This document shows, one piece after another, positions 19,579 through 30,012 of a DNA stretch of 64,000 nucleotides; position 1 is the stretch's first letter, and each line of letters begins with the position of its first letter. Source of the stretch: Spongiibacteraceae bacterium (GTDB lineage Bacteria > Pseudomonadota > Gammaproteobacteria > Pseudomonadales > Dasaniaceae); contig JANQLG010000033.1 of the NCBI GenBank assembly GCA_028280715.1, forward strand, positions 62,001 through 126,000. The letters run 5' to 3'. Both the position numbers and the translations under genes were made by a program. The notes beneath the pieces are model-generated. The model saw only the letters and a program-made list of their open reading frames with translations, did not search any database and had not been told where the DNA came from.

Positions 19579-22500
19579 ATGGTGCGTAAGAAGCTTGCGG
19601 TTGCGGTGGCAGCTCTCGGGGCGTTGCAGGCAGATGTTGTCAGTGCTTTGGGGATGGGGGATTTTACCCTCCGTTCTGCGCTGAATCAGCCTCTGGATGC
19701 TGAAATTCGCCTTCTTAACACCGGTGATCTCGATCCCTCACAGGTCAAAATAGCGCTAGCTGGAACAGAAGAGTTCCAACAAGCGGGGGTTAGCAGAGAT
19801 TATTTCCTGACTAATTTGCAGTTCACCGTTGATCTTGATCAGAATGGTGGCGGTGTTATCAACGTCACCAGTCGCGAACCTGTTATTGAGCCTTATCTAA
19901 ATTTCCTTGTTGAAGCCAAGTGGCCCACAGGCCGCTTACTTCGTGAATATACCGTGCTATTGGATCTGCCAGTATTTAGTGAGAGTGCTACTGAGCAAGT
20001 CGATTCGGCTGCGAGCAGTGCGCCTACGGTTTCCGAGCAACCTGCGTCAGTACGTACTTCGGCAGCAGCCATTCCATCTTCGAGCAGGGCTGCGGCACCT
20101 AGACAATCACGAGATGCGGGTGAATTAGCAGCGGGCAGCAAATACCGTGTTCAGACCAATGATACATTGTGGGAAATAGCCGCTAAAGCGCGTCCATCTG
20201 GCGCTACCGTGCAGCAGACCATGTTAGGTATCCAGCGTTTGAATTCCCATGCCTTTATGAATGGCAATATCAATCTGGTTAAAGCCGGATCGATATTGCG
20301 TTTACCCACTCAGGCGGAATTAAACGATATCTCCAGTCGACAGGCTGTCGAGGAAGTTGCTGTACAAAACAAAGCCTGGCGTTCCGGTGAATCCTTAGCC
20401 TCAGAAGATACCGGCGCGCAACTGGATGCGACGGCCACATCTACCCGTTCTGATCAGCAAGCTGTTGACCAGGCTCGTTTGAGCATAGCTTCAAGCGGTG
20501 ACAGTTCTGAAAGATCAGATGGAGATGGTGCGGCAAGTGGTTCGGGTACAGAGGCGCTAAGAAATCAACTGGATACTAGCCTTGAAAATCTGGACAAAAC
20601 CCAGCGTGAGAACGAAGAGCTGCAATCACGTATCGGTGACATGGAAGCAAAACTCGCCACATTGCAGCGCCTGCTAGAGTTGAAGGACGATGAATTAGCG
20701 GCATTGCAGGGTACAGCAGCAGAACGTAATGCTACAGAAGGTAGTACTACAGAAAGTAGCTTGGCAGAAGGGCAAGCTGCTACTAGTGAGCCTTCGGCAG
20801 AGGCTGAAATGTCTGCAGATACGACAGCTGTAACCGGGACAGAATCTGCTGCAACTACTACTGAACCTGAGCAAGCTGCTCCACAACCCAGGCCTGCACC
20901 CGCTCCTGAACCAGAGTTATTGGATCAGATCCTGAGTAATCCGCTGTATTTGGGTGGCGCAGGCGCATTAGTACTAGCGCTGGCTGCATTGATTTTGATG
21001 CGTCGTCGCCAGGCCGCTGAAGATGAGACCTCCGTAGAGGAAATGGCTTTATTTGAAGAAGTTGCCGATGAAACCGCTGAAGAGAGTTTGGAAGAAGCAG
21101 GGGAGTTAGATTTTTCTTCTGCAGAAGAAGTTGCTGAAGAAGCTGATTCAACCGATCAGCTGGTTGCTGAACTTGAACAGGAGATAGCAGCTGATAATGC
21201 TGTAGAAGCGGCTCAAGCTGAAACCGAAGAACAGGAAACCGTACAATCAGAAACAGGTGATGCAATTGCTGAAGCTGATATTTATGTGGCCTATGGTCGT
21301 TACCAGCAAGCGATAGATTTGCTGACCACCGCGGTAGAACAAGAGCCACAAAGAACCGATTTGCGGGTGAAGTTGCTGGAAGTATTTATTGAGACGCGTG
21401 ATAAACCTGGGTTCCAACAGCACTATGTCGCACTGCAGGCACTGGGTGACGAAAGTGCGATTAATGAGGTCAAAGAGACACTATCCTCAGTCGAAGGTGT
21501 GTCGGATTGGCTGGATGATCTACCTAGCGCCGATGTTTCAGATTTCTCTGATGCTGATATGGATGCCGATTTGATTGAGTCAGATGATCAGGAAGTTGAG
21601 CTTGATTTAGAGGATGATTTGGAAATCGATCTCGATTTGGATGGGGCCAGTACCACACAGGAAACTGAAACCATCGATCTGGAAGATGATTTTGATTTAG
21701 ATGGCGAGTTAGATCTCGATCAGGAAGAACCTGCTTTGGATGCAACCCTACAGCTGGATGCGGTGTCGCTAGATGCTGATGCAAAGGAGGAAACAGAAAA
21801 TCTGGTTGATGATCAAGACTTAAATCTAATGCTTGATGAAGAGCTGAGTCTAGACACTGATTCAGAAGAAGCTTTGACGACAGAAGAGACAGCTGAAGAT
21901 TTAGATCTTGACTCATTACAAGCTGATGATGACTCGACAACTGAATCAGCGGAAGTAGAGGTAACAGAAGAGGGGTTTGATCTGGATCTCGATAGTGATC
22001 TTGATATGGACTTGGGCGAGTTAGGCGATAGTGAGCTTGATGATCTGGCCGCTGAATTTGGTGATCAAGAGCCTTCAGCAGATGATGAGCAGGAGCCTTC
22101 CAGTGAGAGTCAGTTATCCGGTGATGGCTTTCCAGAAGCTGAAGAATCTGCCAAAACGGATGAGCCTGATTTGACTATGGGATTGTCAACTCTCGATGAG
22201 GTTGAAGGTGAATTCAGTCTTGATGTAGAAGGCAGTGAAGCAGAAGAGTTGGGTCTGGATGAGTTATCTGATCTAGAGGATTTAACTGCATCAGCAGAAC
22301 CTGAAGCTGCTGTAGCGTCAGAATCTGCTAATGAACTGACTGATCTGGAGTTTACAGCGGGGGATTTGGATCTATCTGCAGAACCAGAGGCTGCCCCGGT
22401 AGAGAATGCAGTTGACGATGAATCACTACCTGCTGAAGCGGCCAGTGAAGATGATTTCGATTTCCTGGCTGATACTGATGAAGTAGCGACTAAGCTGGAT

Positions 22501-22623
22501 TTGGCCAGAGCCTATATCGATATGGGTGATACCGAGGGTGCCAAGGATATCCTCGATGAGGTAGTGCAAGAGGGTAACGAAACGCAGATCCAGGAAGCCA
22601 ATGAGTTGCTGGAAAGAGTCTGA
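19579..22623 (+). CDS. fimV: FimV-like pilus assembly / polar hub protein
   Basis: FimV is an inner-membrane hub needed for type IV pili and polar organisation in Pseudomonas. The 1014 residues show the family layout: signal sequence (1-23), the N-terminal FimV domain starting GMGDFTLRSALNQPL, a LysM motif (about 191-250, YRVQTNDTLWEIA), a coiled coil (about 330-378), a membrane segment (about 454-474), a very long acidic region rich in Asp, Leu and Glu (about 480-960), and the conserved C-terminal TPR-like FimV motif ATKLDLARAYIDMGD near the end. The LysM domain should bind periplasmic peptidoglycan and the acidic part lie in the cytosol. It stands between asd and truA as in Pseudomonas. Confidence 0.93.
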   Translation: MVRKKLAVAVAALGALQADVVSALGMGDFTLRSALNQPLDAEIRLLNTGDLDPSQVKIALAGTEEFQQAGVSRDYFLTNLQFTVDLDQNGGGVINVTSREPVIEPYLNFLVEAKWPTGRLLREYTVLLDLPVFSESATEQVDSAASSAPTVSEQPASVRTSAAAIPSSSRAAAPRQSRDAGELAAGSKYRVQTNDTLWEIAAKARPSGATVQQTMLGIQRLNSHAFMNGNINLVKAGSILRLPTQAELNDISSRQAVEEVAVQNKAWRSGESLASEDTGAQLDATATSTRSDQQAVDQARLSIASSGDSSERSDGDGAASGSGTEALRNQLDTSLENLDKTQRENEELQSRIGDMEAKLATLQRLLELKDDELAALQGTAAERNATEGSTTESSLAEGQAATSEPSAEAEMSADTTAVTGTESAATTTEPEQAAPQPRPAPAPEPELLDQILSNPLYLGGAGALVLALAALILMRRRQAAEDETSVEEMALFEEVADETAEESLEEAGELDFSSAEEVAEEADSTDQLVAELEQEIAADNAVEAAQAETEEQETVQSETGDAIAEADIYVAYGRYQQAIDLLTTAVEQEPQRTDLRVKLLEVFIETRDKPGFQQHYVALQALGDESAINEVKETLSSVEGVSDWLDDLPSADVSDFSDADMDADLIESDDQEVELDLEDDLEIDLDLDGASTTQETETIDLEDDFDLDGELDLDQEEPALDATLQLDAVSLDADAKEETENLVDDQDLNLMLDEELSLDTDSEEALTTEETAEDLDLDSLQADDDSTTESAEVEVTEEGFDLDLDSDLDMDLGELGDSELDDLAAEFGDQEPSADDEQEPSSESQLSGDGFPEAEESAKTDEPDLTMGLSTLDEVEGEFSLDVEGSEAEELGLDELSDLEDLTASAEPEAAVASESANELTDLEFTAGDLDLSAEPEAAPVENAVDDESLPAEAASEDDFDFLADTDEVATKLDLARAYIDMGDTEGAKDILDEVVQEGNETQIQEANELLERV

Positions 22624-22696
22624 ATTACTGGATAGAGCCTAAGCTAGTACAGATTAAGCGGCACTCAACTTGTAATCCCCAATCTGAAGATTTAGC

Positions 22697-22724
22697 ATGC
22701 CGGCCTTCGCGCTGGCATTTTTTT
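22697..22724 (+). terminator. Rho-independent terminator after fimV
   Basis: ATGCCGGC pairs with GCTGGCAT (7 of 8) and runs straight into seven T residues (22718-22724). It ends the fimV transcript about 75 bases after its stop, 55 bases before truA. Confidence 0.75.
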
Positions 22725-22778
22725 GCGCCTTTTTTAAACCATTTGATGTGGCCCTGATGCCAGTTTTGAAGTTCTACT

Positions 22779-23621
22779 ATGTCCTCTGCCATTTTTAACA
22801 CTAGCTTTGCGCCGGGTGATCGCGTTGCCATGTCATTAAGCTACGATGGTAGCCATTATCATGGTTGGCAAAGCCAGAAAAAGCCTGGGGTTAGCACGGT
22901 ACAAGAGGTGTTAGAGCAGGCCTTGAGTCAAATAGCCAATGCTCCCGTGTCAGTACAATGTGCCGGCCGGACAGATGCCGGTGTGCATGCCAGCCGACAA
23001 ATTATTCATTTTGATAGCCCTAGCCTGCGAGATGAAAAGGCCTGGGTGATGGGTTCCAATACGCTGTTGCCAAGAGATATTGCTGTCCATTGGGCTAAGC
23101 TTGTGCCTGAGGGCTTTAATGCCCGATTTAATGCTACGGCTAGACGTTATCGTTATGTGATTCTTAATACGCCCGCCAGATCTGCACTGTTACCCAGTGG
23201 TGTTACCTGGGAGAGCAGGCCTTTGGATGAGAGATGCATGTATCAGGCAGCGCAGGCACTGTTAGGCGAGCGTGACTTTACCTCTTACCGCGCTGTTGCC
23301 TGTCAATCGCGGACGCCAATGCGCAATGTGCATTTTATCGAAGTGGCTCGTCACGGAGATTTGGTGGTCATTGATATTCAGGCTAATGCATTTTTGCATC
23401 ATATGGTACGCAATATCACGGGTGTACTGATGGCAATTGGCAGCGGTGTTAAACCCGTTGAATGGGCTGAGCAAGTTCTGGAAGCACGCGATAGAACGGT
23501 AGCAGCAGCGACAGCTCCGCCATTTGGCCTGTATTTAGTGGATGTCATTTATCCTGAGAGTTTTTCCTTGCCGATAACTGAACCTGGCCCCTATTTTATC
23601 AATGGGTTAGGTGCAAACTAA
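22779..23621 (+). CDS. truA: tRNA pseudouridine(38-40) synthase
   Basis: TruA makes pseudouridine at positions 38-40 of the tRNA anticodon stem. The catalytic Asp66 lies in CAGRTDAGVHA. Other family blocks are SYDGSHYHGWQ, RFNATARRYRYVI and FLHHMVRNITGVL. The length is 280 residues. The start at 22779 gives a 14-residue lead before the first strand; an internal ATG (residue 18) is too close to the core. A 139-base gap separates it from trpF. Confidence 0.95.
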   Translation: MSSAIFNTSFAPGDRVAMSLSYDGSHYHGWQSQKKPGVSTVQEVLEQALSQIANAPVSVQCAGRTDAGVHASRQIIHFDSPSLRDEKAWVMGSNTLLPRDIAVHWAKLVPEGFNARFNATARRYRYVILNTPARSALLPSGVTWESRPLDERCMYQAAQALLGERDFTSYRAVACQSRTPMRNVHFIEVARHGDLVVIDIQANAFLHHMVRNITGVLMAIGSGVKPVEWAEQVLEARDRTVAAATAPPFGLYLVDVIYPESFSLPITEPGPYFINGLGAN

Positions 23622-23760
23622 TCTTTCACCATAGCGGTAAATGAAAGACAGCTAGTCCCAGTATTTGTTATCATGGCCGGCTTTAGCGCTGTCTTTGGTA
23701 GCATAGACAGGATAGAGATAATCAATTAAATAACGCGTAAATTATCAATAGAAACCTATC

Positions 23761-24387
23761 GTGACACGTACCCGAATCAAGATATGTGGCATCACTTCGC
23801 CAGACGATGCGAAGCTAGCTATTGAGGCTGGTGCAGATGCTCTTGGGCTGGTTTTTTATGAGCCTAGTCCGCGGTTTGTTTCTACTGAACAGGCCAAAGA
23901 GATTTGTAAAGTAGTACCGGCATTTGTCAGTGTGGTGGGTTTGTGTGTCGATAAAGACAAGTCTGAAGTTGATGCGTTAGTTAAGCAGCTACCGATTGAT
24001 CTGCTGCAATTTCATGGTGATGAGTCACCATCCTTTTGCGAGCAGTTTGACAGGCCTTATATCAAAGCAATCAGGATGCGGCCTGAACTGGATGTTAGTG
24101 AGCAAATCGAACGTTATAATCGCGCCCGCAGCATATTGCTGGATGCTTATCGTAAGGGTATTCCAGGTGGGACTGGTGAGCAGTTTAATTGGAAACTGAT
24201 TCCCGAACAGCATCGTTCAAAGATTATTTTGGCGGGTGGTTTGAAACCGGAAAATATCCAAAACGCCATTCAAACCGTACAACCCTATGCAGTGGATGTG
24301 AGTGGTGGCGTTGAATGTTCACCAGGGGTTAAGGACAGACAGAAGGTATTAGAATTTGTTAAGCGTGTTGCGATAGCAAACGCTTAA
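23761..24387 (+). CDS. trpF: phosphoribosylanthranilate isomerase
   Basis: TrpF performs the Amadori rearrangement of phosphoribosylanthranilate in tryptophan synthesis. The 208-residue barrel starts TRIKICGITSPDDA with the catalytic Cys of KICGI, has QFHGDE, and ends with the phosphate loop and DVSGGVE. The start is GTG 23761. It heads the trpF-trpB-trpA group; trpC and trpD are not nearby. Confidence 0.96.
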   Translation: MTRTRIKICGITSPDDAKLAIEAGADALGLVFYEPSPRFVSTEQAKEICKVVPAFVSVVGLCVDKDKSEVDALVKQLPIDLLQFHGDESPSFCEQFDRPYIKAIRMRPELDVSEQIERYNRARSILLDAYRKGIPGGTGEQFNWKLIPEQHRSKIILAGGLKPENIQNAIQTVQPYAVDVSGGVECSPGVKDRQKVLEFVKRVAIANA

Positions 24388-24411
24388 GTCGTTTATAAGT
24401 AGGAATTGAGA

Positions 24412-25635
24412 GTGAGTACTGAAAAGTTTCGTGATGTCGATTATTCATCTGTTCCGGATGAACATGGCCATTTTGGTATCTATGGTGGGCGTTTTGTATC
24501 GGAAACCTTGATTGAAGCCTTGGATGAGTTGGAAGCTTCCTATAAAAAATTGTCTGCTGATCCTGATTTTCAAGCAGAGTTTGATAAAGATATGGCACAT
24601 TATGTGGGGCGCCCATCGCCACTTTATTTTGCTGAGCGTTGGACTGAGCAGTTAGGTGGCGCGCAAATTTATTTAAAGCGTGAAGATTTAAATCATACCG
24701 GTGCCCACAAGGTGAATAACACTATTGGTCAGGCACTATTGGCCAAATACTCAGGCAAGAAAAGAGTGATTGCTGAAACCGGGGCGGGGCAACACGGTGT
24801 TGCTACGGCGACGGTTGCTGCCCGGTTGGGTATGGAATGTCAGGTCTTCATGGGTGAAGAGGATGTAAAACGTCAGGCACTTAATGTCTATAGAATGAAA
24901 TTGTTAGGTGCAGAAGTTATACCTGTGACATCCGGTTCCAAAACATTGAAAGATGCTATGAATGAAGCAATGCGTGATTGGGTAACCAATGTTGATGATA
25001 CTTTTTACATTATTGGGACCGTGGCTGGTCCACACCCTTATCCGCAATTAGTAAGAGATTTTCAGTCTATCATTGGACGTGAAGCGCGTGCACAGTGCCT
25101 GCAACAAGCAGGAACATTGCCCGATGCTCTAGTCGCATGTGTTGGTGGTGGCTCTAATGCTATTGGTTTGTTTCATCCGTTTTTAGACGATACAGATGTA
25201 ACAATGTACGGTGTTGAAGCCGGTGGCTACGGTGTTCAAACAGGGCAACATGCAGCGCCTTTGTGTGCTGGTGAACCTGGCATTTTGCATGGAAATCGTA
25301 CCTATTTAATGCAGGATGAAAACGGACAAATTATTCACACGCATTCGGTTTCTGCGGGGCTTGATTATCCAGGTGTAGGGCCAGAACACTCCTGGTTAAA
25401 AGATATTGATCGTGTCAATTATGTGGCTATTAACGATGACGAGGCATTAGCTGCCTTTAGAAATCTCACACAAGTAGAAGGGATTATGCCTGCACTTGAA
25501 TCCAGTCACGCTATTGCCTATACGCATAAATTAGCACCGACAATGAATAAGGATCAGGTCATCGTGGTGAATTTGTCTGGGCGTGGGGATAAGGATATTC
25601 ATACCGTGGCCAGTATTGATGGTATAGAAATTTAA
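24412..25635 (+). CDS. trpB: tryptophan synthase beta chain
   Basis: TrpB joins indole, passed from TrpA, with serine on pyridoxal phosphate. The PLP lysine is Lys100 in [11 protein letters not shown], and the phosphate loop is GGGSNAIG. The 407-residue length is normal. GTG 24412 is preferred because AGGA lies 7 bases upstream; an in-frame TTG at 24406 is too close to that site. It follows trpF by 24 bases. Confidence 0.97.
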   Translation: MSTEKFRDVDYSSVPDEHGHFGIYGGRFVSETLIEALDELEASYKKLSADPDFQAEFDKDMAHYVGRPSPLYFAERWTEQLGGAQIYLKREDLNHTGAHKVNNTIGQALLAKYSGKKRVIAETGAGQHGVATATVAARLGMECQVFMGEEDVKRQALNVYRMKLLGAEVIPVTSGSKTLKDAMNEAMRDWVTNVDDTFYIIGTVAGPHPYPQLVRDFQSIIGREARAQCLQQAGTLPDALVACVGGGSNAIGLFHPFLDDTDVTMYGVEAGGYGVQTGQHAAPLCAGEPGILHGNRTYLMQDENGQIIHTHSVSAGLDYPGVGPEHSWLKDIDRVNYVAINDDEALAAFRNLTQVEGIMPALESSHAIAYTHKLAPTMNKDQVIVVNLSGRGDKDIHTVASIDGIEI

Positions 25636-25668
25636 CTTATTTAATTTTGATAGTTTGAGGAAGTTCCC

Positions 25669-26484
25669 TTGAGTCGTATTGCTGCTTGCCTGGATAAATT
25701 ACATAGCAAGGGTCAAAAAGCATTGATCCCCTATATCGTAGCGGGTGATCCAAATCCAGAATTTACCGTGCCCATGATGCATACGTTGGTGGAGCAGGGG
25801 GCGGATATTATTGAGTTGGGTATTCCTTTTTCCGATCCAATGGCTGAAGGGCCGGTAATTCAATTGGCCCACGAGCGTGCCTTGGAGCACAATGTTTGTT
25901 TGTCTGCAGCGCTTGATATGGTGAATGAATTTCGGCAGCAGGACCAGGATACGCCAGTGGTATTGATGGGGTATGCCAATCCAGTTGAAAAGATGGGATA
26001 CGAAAACTTTGCTTCTCGTGCCGCAGCTGCAGGGGTAGATGGTTTGCTGACTGTGGATATGCCGCCGGAAGAGGCCGAGCTATTAAATGAAGCGTTAAAA
26101 GCAGTCGCTATCGACAGTATTTTTCTGATTGCACCTACGACCACTGCACAGCGCATTAAGAGCATAGCAAGCTTGGCAACAGGGTATATTTATTATGTTT
26201 CCCTAAAGGGGGTGACGGGTGCAGGGCACCTCGATACTCAGTCAGTAAAAGATAAGTTGGCGGAAATAAAATCGATAACTGATTTACCAATAACTGTTGG
26301 CTTTGGTATTAAAGATGCGGAATCGGCCGCAACGATTTCCAAGCTTGCTGAAGGTGTTGTTGTCGGCAGTGCTTTAGTACAAAAGGCTGCAGATTTGTCA
26401 CAAAAAGGTAGTAATGATGTGGCGGGGCAAGCGGCGCAGCTAATAGGCCAAATGCGCCTTGCGATGAATGAGGCCGCAGCTTAA
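25669..26484 (+). CDS. trpA: tryptophan synthase alpha chain
   Basis: TrpA splits indole-3-glycerol phosphate and channels indole to TrpB. The 271-residue barrel starts with TTG 25669 after a GAGGAAG site. The general-base Glu is in ELGIPFSDP. The next catalytic position, Asp60 of the enteric enzyme in DPLADGP, is Glu here (DPMAEGPVIQ); the change is conservative but touches a catalytic residue. The phosphate-binding GFGIKDAE and VVGSALV are present. It is 33 bases after trpB. Confidence 0.95.
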   Translation: MSRIAACLDKLHSKGQKALIPYIVAGDPNPEFTVPMMHTLVEQGADIIELGIPFSDPMAEGPVIQLAHERALEHNVCLSAALDMVNEFRQQDQDTPVVLMGYANPVEKMGYENFASRAAAAGVDGLLTVDMPPEEAELLNEALKAVAIDSIFLIAPTTTAQRIKSIASLATGYIYYVSLKGVTGAGHLDTQSVKDKLAEIKSITDLPITVGFGIKDAESAATISKLAEGVVVGSALVQKAADLSQKGSNDVAGQAAQLIGQMRLAMNEAAA

Positions 26485-26571
26485 TTAAGCTTACCCGCAA
26501 TAAAATTTGAGCTACACTTTATCGCGGTTTAATGTTGAAAAATGATTAGTAAAGATAAATAGGGCTTTTAG

Positions 26572-27438
26572 ATGAGCTGGTTAGACAAAATTCTTCCTAC
26601 AATAGGCAATAAAGACTCCTCAGATCGTAAATCTCCTGGTGTACCGGAAGGTTTATGGAAAAAGTGTGTGAAATGTGACGCCGTCTTGTATCGTCCAGAG
26701 CTGGAAAAGAATCTCGATGTTTGTCCCAAGTGTGAGCACCACATGCGTATCGGCGCGCGCAGGCGCATCGATATCTTTCTTGATGAAAGTAACCGAGAAG
26801 AAGTATTTGCCAATATAGAACCCATTGATCGTCTGAAATTTAAAGACAAGAAAAAATATAGAGATCGCCTAAGCTCTGCGCAAAAATCCACTGGCGAAAA
26901 AGACGCCTTGGTAGCTGTGCGTGGAACGGTGAAGGGTATGCCGGTGGTGACCGTTGCCTTTGAATTTAATTTTCACGGTGGTTCCATGGGATATGCGGTG
27001 GGCGAGAAATTTACTCAAGCGGCAAATCTCGCGTTACAGGAAAATATTCCCTTGGTCTGTTTCTCTGCTTCTGGTGGTGCGCGTATGCAGGAAGCATTGA
27101 TCTCTTTGATGCAGATGGCAAAGACAAGCGCAGTGTTGGAAAAATTAAAAAATAACGGCGTACCCTATATCTCCGTGATGACCGACCCGATTTATGGTGG
27201 CGTATCTGCCAGCTTGGCTTTGCTAGGTGATATCAATATTGCTGAACCAGATGCGCGAGCAGGCTTTGCTGGTCCTAATATCATTGAGCAGACTATCCGA
27301 CAAAAACTCCCTGCGGGATTTCAGCGCAGCGAATTTTTATTGGAGCATGGTGCTATCGATATGATCATTCCTCGGAAAAATATGCGTGATACGCTGGCAA
27401 GCCTGCTTTCAAAACTGACACGTCGTCCTGCTGCCTGA
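26572..27438 (+). CDS. accD: acetyl-CoA carboxylase carboxyltransferase subunit beta
   Basis: AccD with AccA moves the carboxyl group from biotin to acetyl-CoA, the first step of fatty-acid synthesis. The N-terminal zinc ribbon is clear: Cys32, Cys35, Cys51 and Cys54 (KCVKC, VCPKC). The crotonase-like core includes [11 protein letters not shown] and [10 protein letters not shown]. The length is 288 residues. It is followed without any gap by folC (stop TGA directly before ATG), so the two are co-translated. Confidence 0.97.
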   Translation: MSWLDKILPTIGNKDSSDRKSPGVPEGLWKKCVKCDAVLYRPELEKNLDVCPKCEHHMRIGARRRIDIFLDESNREEVFANIEPIDRLKFKDKKKYRDRLSSAQKSTGEKDALVAVRGTVKGMPVVTVAFEFNFHGGSMGYAVGEKFTQAANLALQENIPLVCFSASGGARMQEALISLMQMAKTSAVLEKLKNNGVPYISVMTDPIYGGVSASLALLGDINIAEPDARAGFAGPNIIEQTIRQKLPAGFQRSEFLLEHGAIDMIIPRKNMRDTLASLLSKLTRRPAA

Positions 27439-28716
27439 ATGCGTTTCAACACGCTAACGGAATGGCTAAGCTGGCTGGAAAGTTGTCACCCCTCTGAAAT
27501 AGAGTTAGGGCTTGAACGAATCGGCAAGGTTGCCAGCCTGTTAGGCATTGATCTTTCCCTCTCGACAGTAATTACCGTAGCAGGAACTAATGGTAAAGGT
27601 TCCTGCGTTGCAGCAATCAATGCCTTACTGTTGGCAGAAGGATGTACAGTAGGCTGTTACACATCGCCTCATCTTTTTTCCTACAATGAACGGGTTGTGA
27701 TCAATAACCGGCAAGTTACTGATCAACAACTAATAGAGGCCTTTGAACGTATTGATCAAACCCGCCAAAATATTGCTTTAACTTATTTTGAGTTCGGTAC
27801 TTTGGCCGCATTACTTTGTTTTCAGCAGGCCAATCTTGATTATGTGATATTAGAAGTGGGTTTAGGTGGAAGACTCGACGCGGTAAACCTTGTCGATGCG
27901 GATATTGCTGTCATTACGTCTATCGATATTGATCATGTGGATTGGCTGGGTAATGATCGTGAGTCTATTGGTCGTGAAAAAGCAGGTGTTTTTAGACCGG
28001 GTAAATCAGCTATTTGTGCCGATATTAACCCTCCCAAGTCAGTAACCACTGTCGCCAAATCCGTGGGGGCCGACTTGATATCAGTGGGTAAGGATTTTTC
28101 GCTATCAGCTACGGATTCGGTTTATCAATGGTCCGGTAAATCCATCACAAATGAAATGCTGACAGTTGACGGCATTAATTTTGATTTCCTTCCAGAGGCC
28201 AGTGTGGCTGCTGCGCTTCAGGTTATCGCCTTGTTGGGAATTAATCAGCCAAAAGTATCGACATTAACGGAATTAACAATCCCAGGTAGGTTCCAAAGAA
28301 TGAACCTTGGTGAAGTGCCGGTCATCCTGGATGTGGCGCATAACCCTGCTGCTGCTCAATTACTGGCCACCCGATTACAACAACAAATTTGCATTGGTAA
28401 GCGGGTAGCAATTTTTGCTGTTATGGCAGATAAAGATGCCGAATCGATGATGTCAGTATTGAAGGATATTATTGATGAATGGTGGTTTGTCGAGTTGCAT
28501 AATGTGCCACGGGCAATGCCGGTACAGAGCCTGCTTCAGTTGAGTGAGAGATTAAATTTGACAACGAGGCCAGTGCAGCAATGTGGCAATACTGAGAATA
28601 CTTTGTTAGCAGCCCGTTCAGAACTTACATCAAATGATGAGTTGCTAGTTGTGGGTTCTTTTTTTACTGTAGCGGAAGCGATGCAATATCTGCGAGAAGA
28701 ATCGCAGTCTGAATAA
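27439..28716 (+). CDS. folC: bifunctional dihydrofolate synthase / folylpolyglutamate synthase
   Basis: FolC adds glutamate to dihydropteroate and then to folates. The 425-residue protein shows the ATP loop TVAGTNGKGSC (46-56), TSPHLFSYNERV, and the Mur-ligase-like C-terminal domain with ILDVAHNPAA. It starts at the base following the accD stop codon, the standard accD-folC pair. Confidence 0.95.
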   Translation: MRFNTLTEWLSWLESCHPSEIELGLERIGKVASLLGIDLSLSTVITVAGTNGKGSCVAAINALLLAEGCTVGCYTSPHLFSYNERVVINNRQVTDQQLIEAFERIDQTRQNIALTYFEFGTLAALLCFQQANLDYVILEVGLGGRLDAVNLVDADIAVITSIDIDHVDWLGNDRESIGREKAGVFRPGKSAICADINPPKSVTTVAKSVGADLISVGKDFSLSATDSVYQWSGKSITNEMLTVDGINFDFLPEASVAAALQVIALLGINQPKVSTLTELTIPGRFQRMNLGEVPVILDVAHNPAAAQLLATRLQQQICIGKRVAIFAVMADKDAESMMSVLKDIIDEWWFVELHNVPRAMPVQSLLQLSERLNLTTRPVQQCGNTENTLLAARSELTSNDELLVVGSFFTVAEAMQYLREESQSE

Positions 28717-28743
28717 ACTAGCAATTGGCAGAGAATACCGATT

Positions 28744-29262
28744 ATGAATGATGGAATTAAGCAGCGTTTGGTTGGGGCGATTGTACTTATCAGTGCCGCG
28801 ATCATTGCTTGGCCACTTATATTTTCCAATACTAACGAGCCGGTTATGGATCGTCGTAGTCAAATTCCACCTATGCCTGAATTTGAAACCTTTGAAGTGA
28901 CGGAGCCAGTTCGTCCACAAAATGTAGATCCTGTTAAAGAGCGATTAGTAGAATCTTCACCTCCGACACCGCCTCTGCCTGTTGAGTCTGATAATAAGCC
29001 TTCTCTGGATGAGAGCGGGCTGCCTAACTCCTGGGTATTGCAGGTAGCCAGCTTTTCGAAAAAGGAAAATGCCGGTGAATTGGTTGCTGCACTGAAAGAA
29101 AAGGGCTATCGCGCTTTCAGTAAAGAGGTTAAAACGTCTACGGGTTCTTCTTTACGCGTATATATTGGTCCAAAGTTAACCAGAGATGCCTTTGCTAAGG
29201 ATAAGCAAATCATAGATAACGAGTTCAATGTTAGTTCAATGGTCGTAAAATTTGAACAATAG
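28744..29262 (+). CDS. dedD: SPOR domain cell-division-type protein (DedD-like)
   Basis: This 172-residue protein has a short cytosolic start, one membrane segment (about 9-27), a Pro-rich linker and a C-terminal SPOR domain (about 94-170, SWVLQVASFSKKENAGEL ... RVYIGPK). SPOR domains bind denuded septal peptidoglycan. Size and position between folC and cvpA match DedD, a non-essential division protein; the name rests on this context. Confidence 0.88.
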   Translation: MNDGIKQRLVGAIVLISAAIIAWPLIFSNTNEPVMDRRSQIPPMPEFETFEVTEPVRPQNVDPVKERLVESSPPTPPLPVESDNKPSLDESGLPNSWVLQVASFSKKENAGELVAALKEKGYRAFSKEVKTSTGSSLRVYIGPKLTRDAFAKDKQIIDNEFNVSSMVVKFEQ

Positions 29263-29278
29263 ATCACCTCTGACAATA

Positions 29279-29300
29279 TGCCAAAAGAAAGACTTTGGCA
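29279..29300 (+). terminator. hairpin after the dedD-like gene
   Basis: TGCCAAA pairs with TTTGGCA (7 bp) around an 8-base loop 16 bases after the dedD-like stop. No T-run follows, so it may only attenuate reading into cvpA. Confidence 0.3.
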
Positions 29301-29366
29301 CATGCTAAGCCTCTGTTAGAATTCGCGCTAATTTAAAATCTTCAGACTACCGTCAATGGGTTGTTA

Positions 29367-29870
29367 ATGAATTGGGCTGACTGGACTATCGTCGCCATCA
29401 TTGGAGTTTCCTGCTTAATCAGTATTAAGCGAGGCTTTGTTAAAGAGGCCATTTCCTTAGCAATCTGGGCATTGGCCTTTTTCGTAGCTGTCACTTTTGA
29501 CGAAAGATTAGCCGTGTTGCTCAAGGATTCAGTTGAATCAGCTTCCCTTCGCTTTGTTATCTCATTTGCTGCATTATTTGCCGCAACCTTAATAGTTGGT
29601 TCAATGGTGAATTATTTATTGGGAGAGCTGGTTAAAATCACTGGGCTTAGTGGAACTGATAGGCTCTTTGGGATGGCATTTGGTTTAGCCAGGGGCGTAA
29701 TTATTATCATGGCTATCCTGATTTTGTTGCCGATGGCTTTTCCGGTACAACAGGATGAATGGTGGCAGCAGTCATTACTAATTCCGCATTTTCTGCTGAT
29801 GGAGCAGTGGTGCAAAGATACTTTTGCGTTTTTGCTGGAGTGGTTTGGTAGATTGTTATCAATGAGCTAA
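29367..29870 (+). CDS. cvpA: CvpA family membrane protein
   Basis: CvpA is a small inner-membrane protein first linked to colicin V production; its exact action is unclear. This 167-residue copy has four hydrophobic segments and the family start NWADWTIVAIIGVSCLISIKRG, with GLARGVIIIMAIL later. ATG 29367 is chosen over the in-frame TTG 29361. It precedes purF by 142 bases, its usual neighbour. Confidence 0.92.
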   Translation: MNWADWTIVAIIGVSCLISIKRGFVKEAISLAIWALAFFVAVTFDERLAVLLKDSVESASLRFVISFAALFAATLIVGSMVNYLLGELVKITGLSGTDRLFGMAFGLARGVIIIMAILILLPMAFPVQQDEWWQQSLLIPHFLLMEQWCKDTFAFLLEWFGRLLSMS

Positions 29871-30012
29871 CTGAGTTTGTTAATAGTGGTTTAAACAAAT
29901 ATAGCGCCTCAACGACGATGGCGTACAATGAGCAGATGGAGTTATTTAAGCTAATGCGGCAGATATGTTGCCGATAGTAAGTCTTAATATGTAATATAAC
30001 GGGGTTTCATCC

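Noticed and set aside
20858-21940. Long frames opposite the acidic region of fimV
   Set aside because: They arise from the GAT/GAA-rich codons of the FimV tail and have repetitive Gln/Leu/His composition.
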